Positions 14,651 through 15,308 of a stretch of 15,308 bases of DNA are shown here, piece by piece. A program made the position numbers and the translations under genes. The stretch's first letter is position 1. Each line of letters starts with the position of its first letter. Below the pieces are notes generated by a model, which was not told the origin of the DNA, did no database searches, and worked only from the letters and a program-made list of their open reading frames with translations. Source of the DNA: JBFLYC01 sp040756735 (GTDB taxonomy: Bacteria > Bacillota > DSM-16504 > Desulfitibacterales > Desulfitibacteraceae); the NCBI GenBank assembly GCA_040756735.1, contig JBFLYC010000047.1, positions 1-15,308 of the forward strand, read 5' to 3'.

Positions 14651-14748
14651 ATCTCCCCTGCAGTAATATCAAAATATTAGGACAATTTCATCTTCAGTAA
14701 GATGTTTAGGTGGTTGGAAAGGATACGGAACCACCCGTACCCTTTTTT
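14642..14748 (+). terminator. Run of hairpins ending in a terminator-like stem
   Basis: Successive small inverted repeats occur: AGGGG/CCCCT (14642-14659), TAATAT/ATATTA (14664-14679) and CATCTT/AAGATG (14689-14704). Last is GGATACGG (14721-14728) with CCGTACCC (14735-14742), one mismatch, followed by six T (14743-14748). GGTGGTT (14709-14715) can instead pair with AACCACC (14729-14735), which overlaps the last stem. Only the last stem is a reasonable terminator. The others may be chance in AT-rich sequence. Confidence 0.45.
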
Positions 14749-14752
14749 ATGA

Positions 14753-14962
14753 TATATTAATATCATTATCAACAAGCAGAAACCAACCACATCCATTGTA
14801 TTAGACATTGAACTGCCTTTCAAGTGTTCCGCTGAGGATTTTGAAAGAATCTATCAGGAACATTATCAAGGTACAATATCGCATACGTTTATTCGTCAAA
14901 GTTTGGGACTTCCGGATGATGAATGGCTATGTATTAGTACTAGAGTAATATTTGTACTTTAA
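14753..14962 (+). pseudogene. Start-less open frame, gene tail of unknown family
   Basis: Sixty-nine codons are open from after a TGA at 14750-14752 to TAA at 14960-14962, without ATG, GTG or TTG near the beginning. The peptide contains SIVLDIELPFKCSAEDFERI and LGLPDDEWLCISTRVIFVL. Its codon pattern looks protein-like and it is bounded by a terminator-like hairpin before and an attC-like element after. The stop is 16 nt before the GCCTAAC box. I do not recognise the family. It may be the end of a decayed cassette gene, or a gene using an unusual start such as ATT. Confidence 0.35.
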
Positions 14963-14978
14963 CCATGCAGGGTCCGTC

Positions 14979-15118
14979 GCCTAACACGAGGATTTGCGGC
15001 TCCGGCTACCGCCTTCGACCTAACTTGACGGTTGTCATGCCTTTTGCATTTAGCAGGGGTGAAGGAAAGGGCAAAAATCACGCCAACCAAAAGTTCGTGA
15101 ATTGCCGGGATGTTATAC
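14979..15118 (+). repeat. attC-like element B (~140 nt)
   Basis: The left box is GCCTAAC (14979-14985) and the right box GTTATAC (15112-15118), preceded by GCCGGGAT. The right box departs from GTTRRRY at one position. The interior is GC-rich with CGGCTCCGGCTACCGCC on the left and GGGGTGAAGGAAAGGGC on the right, and includes small hairpins such as ATGC/GCAT. It follows an open frame that stops 16 nt before it. It belongs with half element A and is a different family from the two ~200-nt copies. Confidence 0.45.
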
Positions 15119-15308
15119 AAATTCTTTTCCCCTTTTAATTAAGCTCTATGCAGGGCTGTTCCGATTCAAGAAGTGTGATATCTGATCTTTCGCACCCTTA
15201 CACAACAAGAACTAACATTTATCCCAGTCAATTTTTTCGGGAAGAGCCTATGGTAATTAAGGGCCACCTACCCTAGTAAACACATCAAGGTCAAACCCAA
15301 TTAGTTTT
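15119..15308. other. Terminal stretch without recognisable features
   Basis: I see no open frame with a ribosome binding site, no RNA gene and no convincing repeat here. The stretch is interrupted by stops in all frames. If the cassette interpretation is right, this is the beginning of the next unit or its decayed remains. Confidence 0.5.

Noticed and set aside
14700..14750. T-box leader
   Set aside because: The hairpin and T run superficially resemble one, but the conserved AGGGTGGNACCGCG T-box sequence is absent.
13339..15157. ATGCAGGG repeated at about 13340, 14965 and 15149
   Set aside because: The matches are only 8-9 bases, do not extend and do not align with the element boundaries, so chance is likely.
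10335..15308. CRISPR array, tRNA or rRNA genes
   Set aside because: No regularly spaced direct repeats and no tRNA cloverleaf or rRNA segments were seen in the accessory region.

Overview
The window joins two very different halves. Bases 199-9948 hold a tightly packed, single-strand de novo purine operon, purC-purS-purQ-purL-purF-purM-purN-purH-purD. Together these genes cover the route from PRPP to IMP except for the PurE/PurK carboxylation step and the PurB lyase, which are not here. The gene order, a PurL made as separate PurS/PurQ/PurL subunits, a PurF with propeptide and [4Fe-4S] cysteines, strong AGGAGG-type ribosome binding sites and two TTG starts point to a Gram-positive Clostridia-type bacterium (Bacillota, perhaps Peptococcaceae-like). 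The species cannot be named from the sequence alone.

Bases 9949-15308 are an accessory region made mostly of broken genes. It begins with the remains of a tyrosine recombinase (10013-10334), whose N-terminus and middle are gone although the catalytic residue motifs survive. Next comes a nucleotidyltransferase gene, a DUF4160 remnant plus DUF2442 gene with a good terminator, a decayed IS1182-type transposase, the first 48 codons of an AAA ATPase cut inside its Walker A motif, an intact MazF/PemK toxin with a ribbon-helix-helix antitoxin on the minus strand, and two start-less gene tails.

The most notable signal is a set of non-coding, GC-rich, foldable elements between these genes. Two related ~200-nt copies (11139-11338 and 13039-13244) and one ~140-nt element plus a half element (14979-15118, and from 14574) start with a (G/A)(C/G)YTAAC box. 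The complete ones end with a GTTA-type box. This is the layout of integron attC recombination sites (RYYYAAC ... GTTRRRY). Genes in the same direction stop 12-16 nt before the left box. The nucleotidyltransferase unit begins with GTTAGCTGAAATGCTGC, complementary at 16 of 17 positions to the sequence ending in its own left box, as expected of a gene cassette that once closed into a circle. The working interpretation is a decayed integron-like cassette array, with the ruined recombinase next to it, downstream of the purine operon of a Clostridia-type bacterium. This is inference; the alternative is a family of structured repeats or RNA elements unrelated to integrons.
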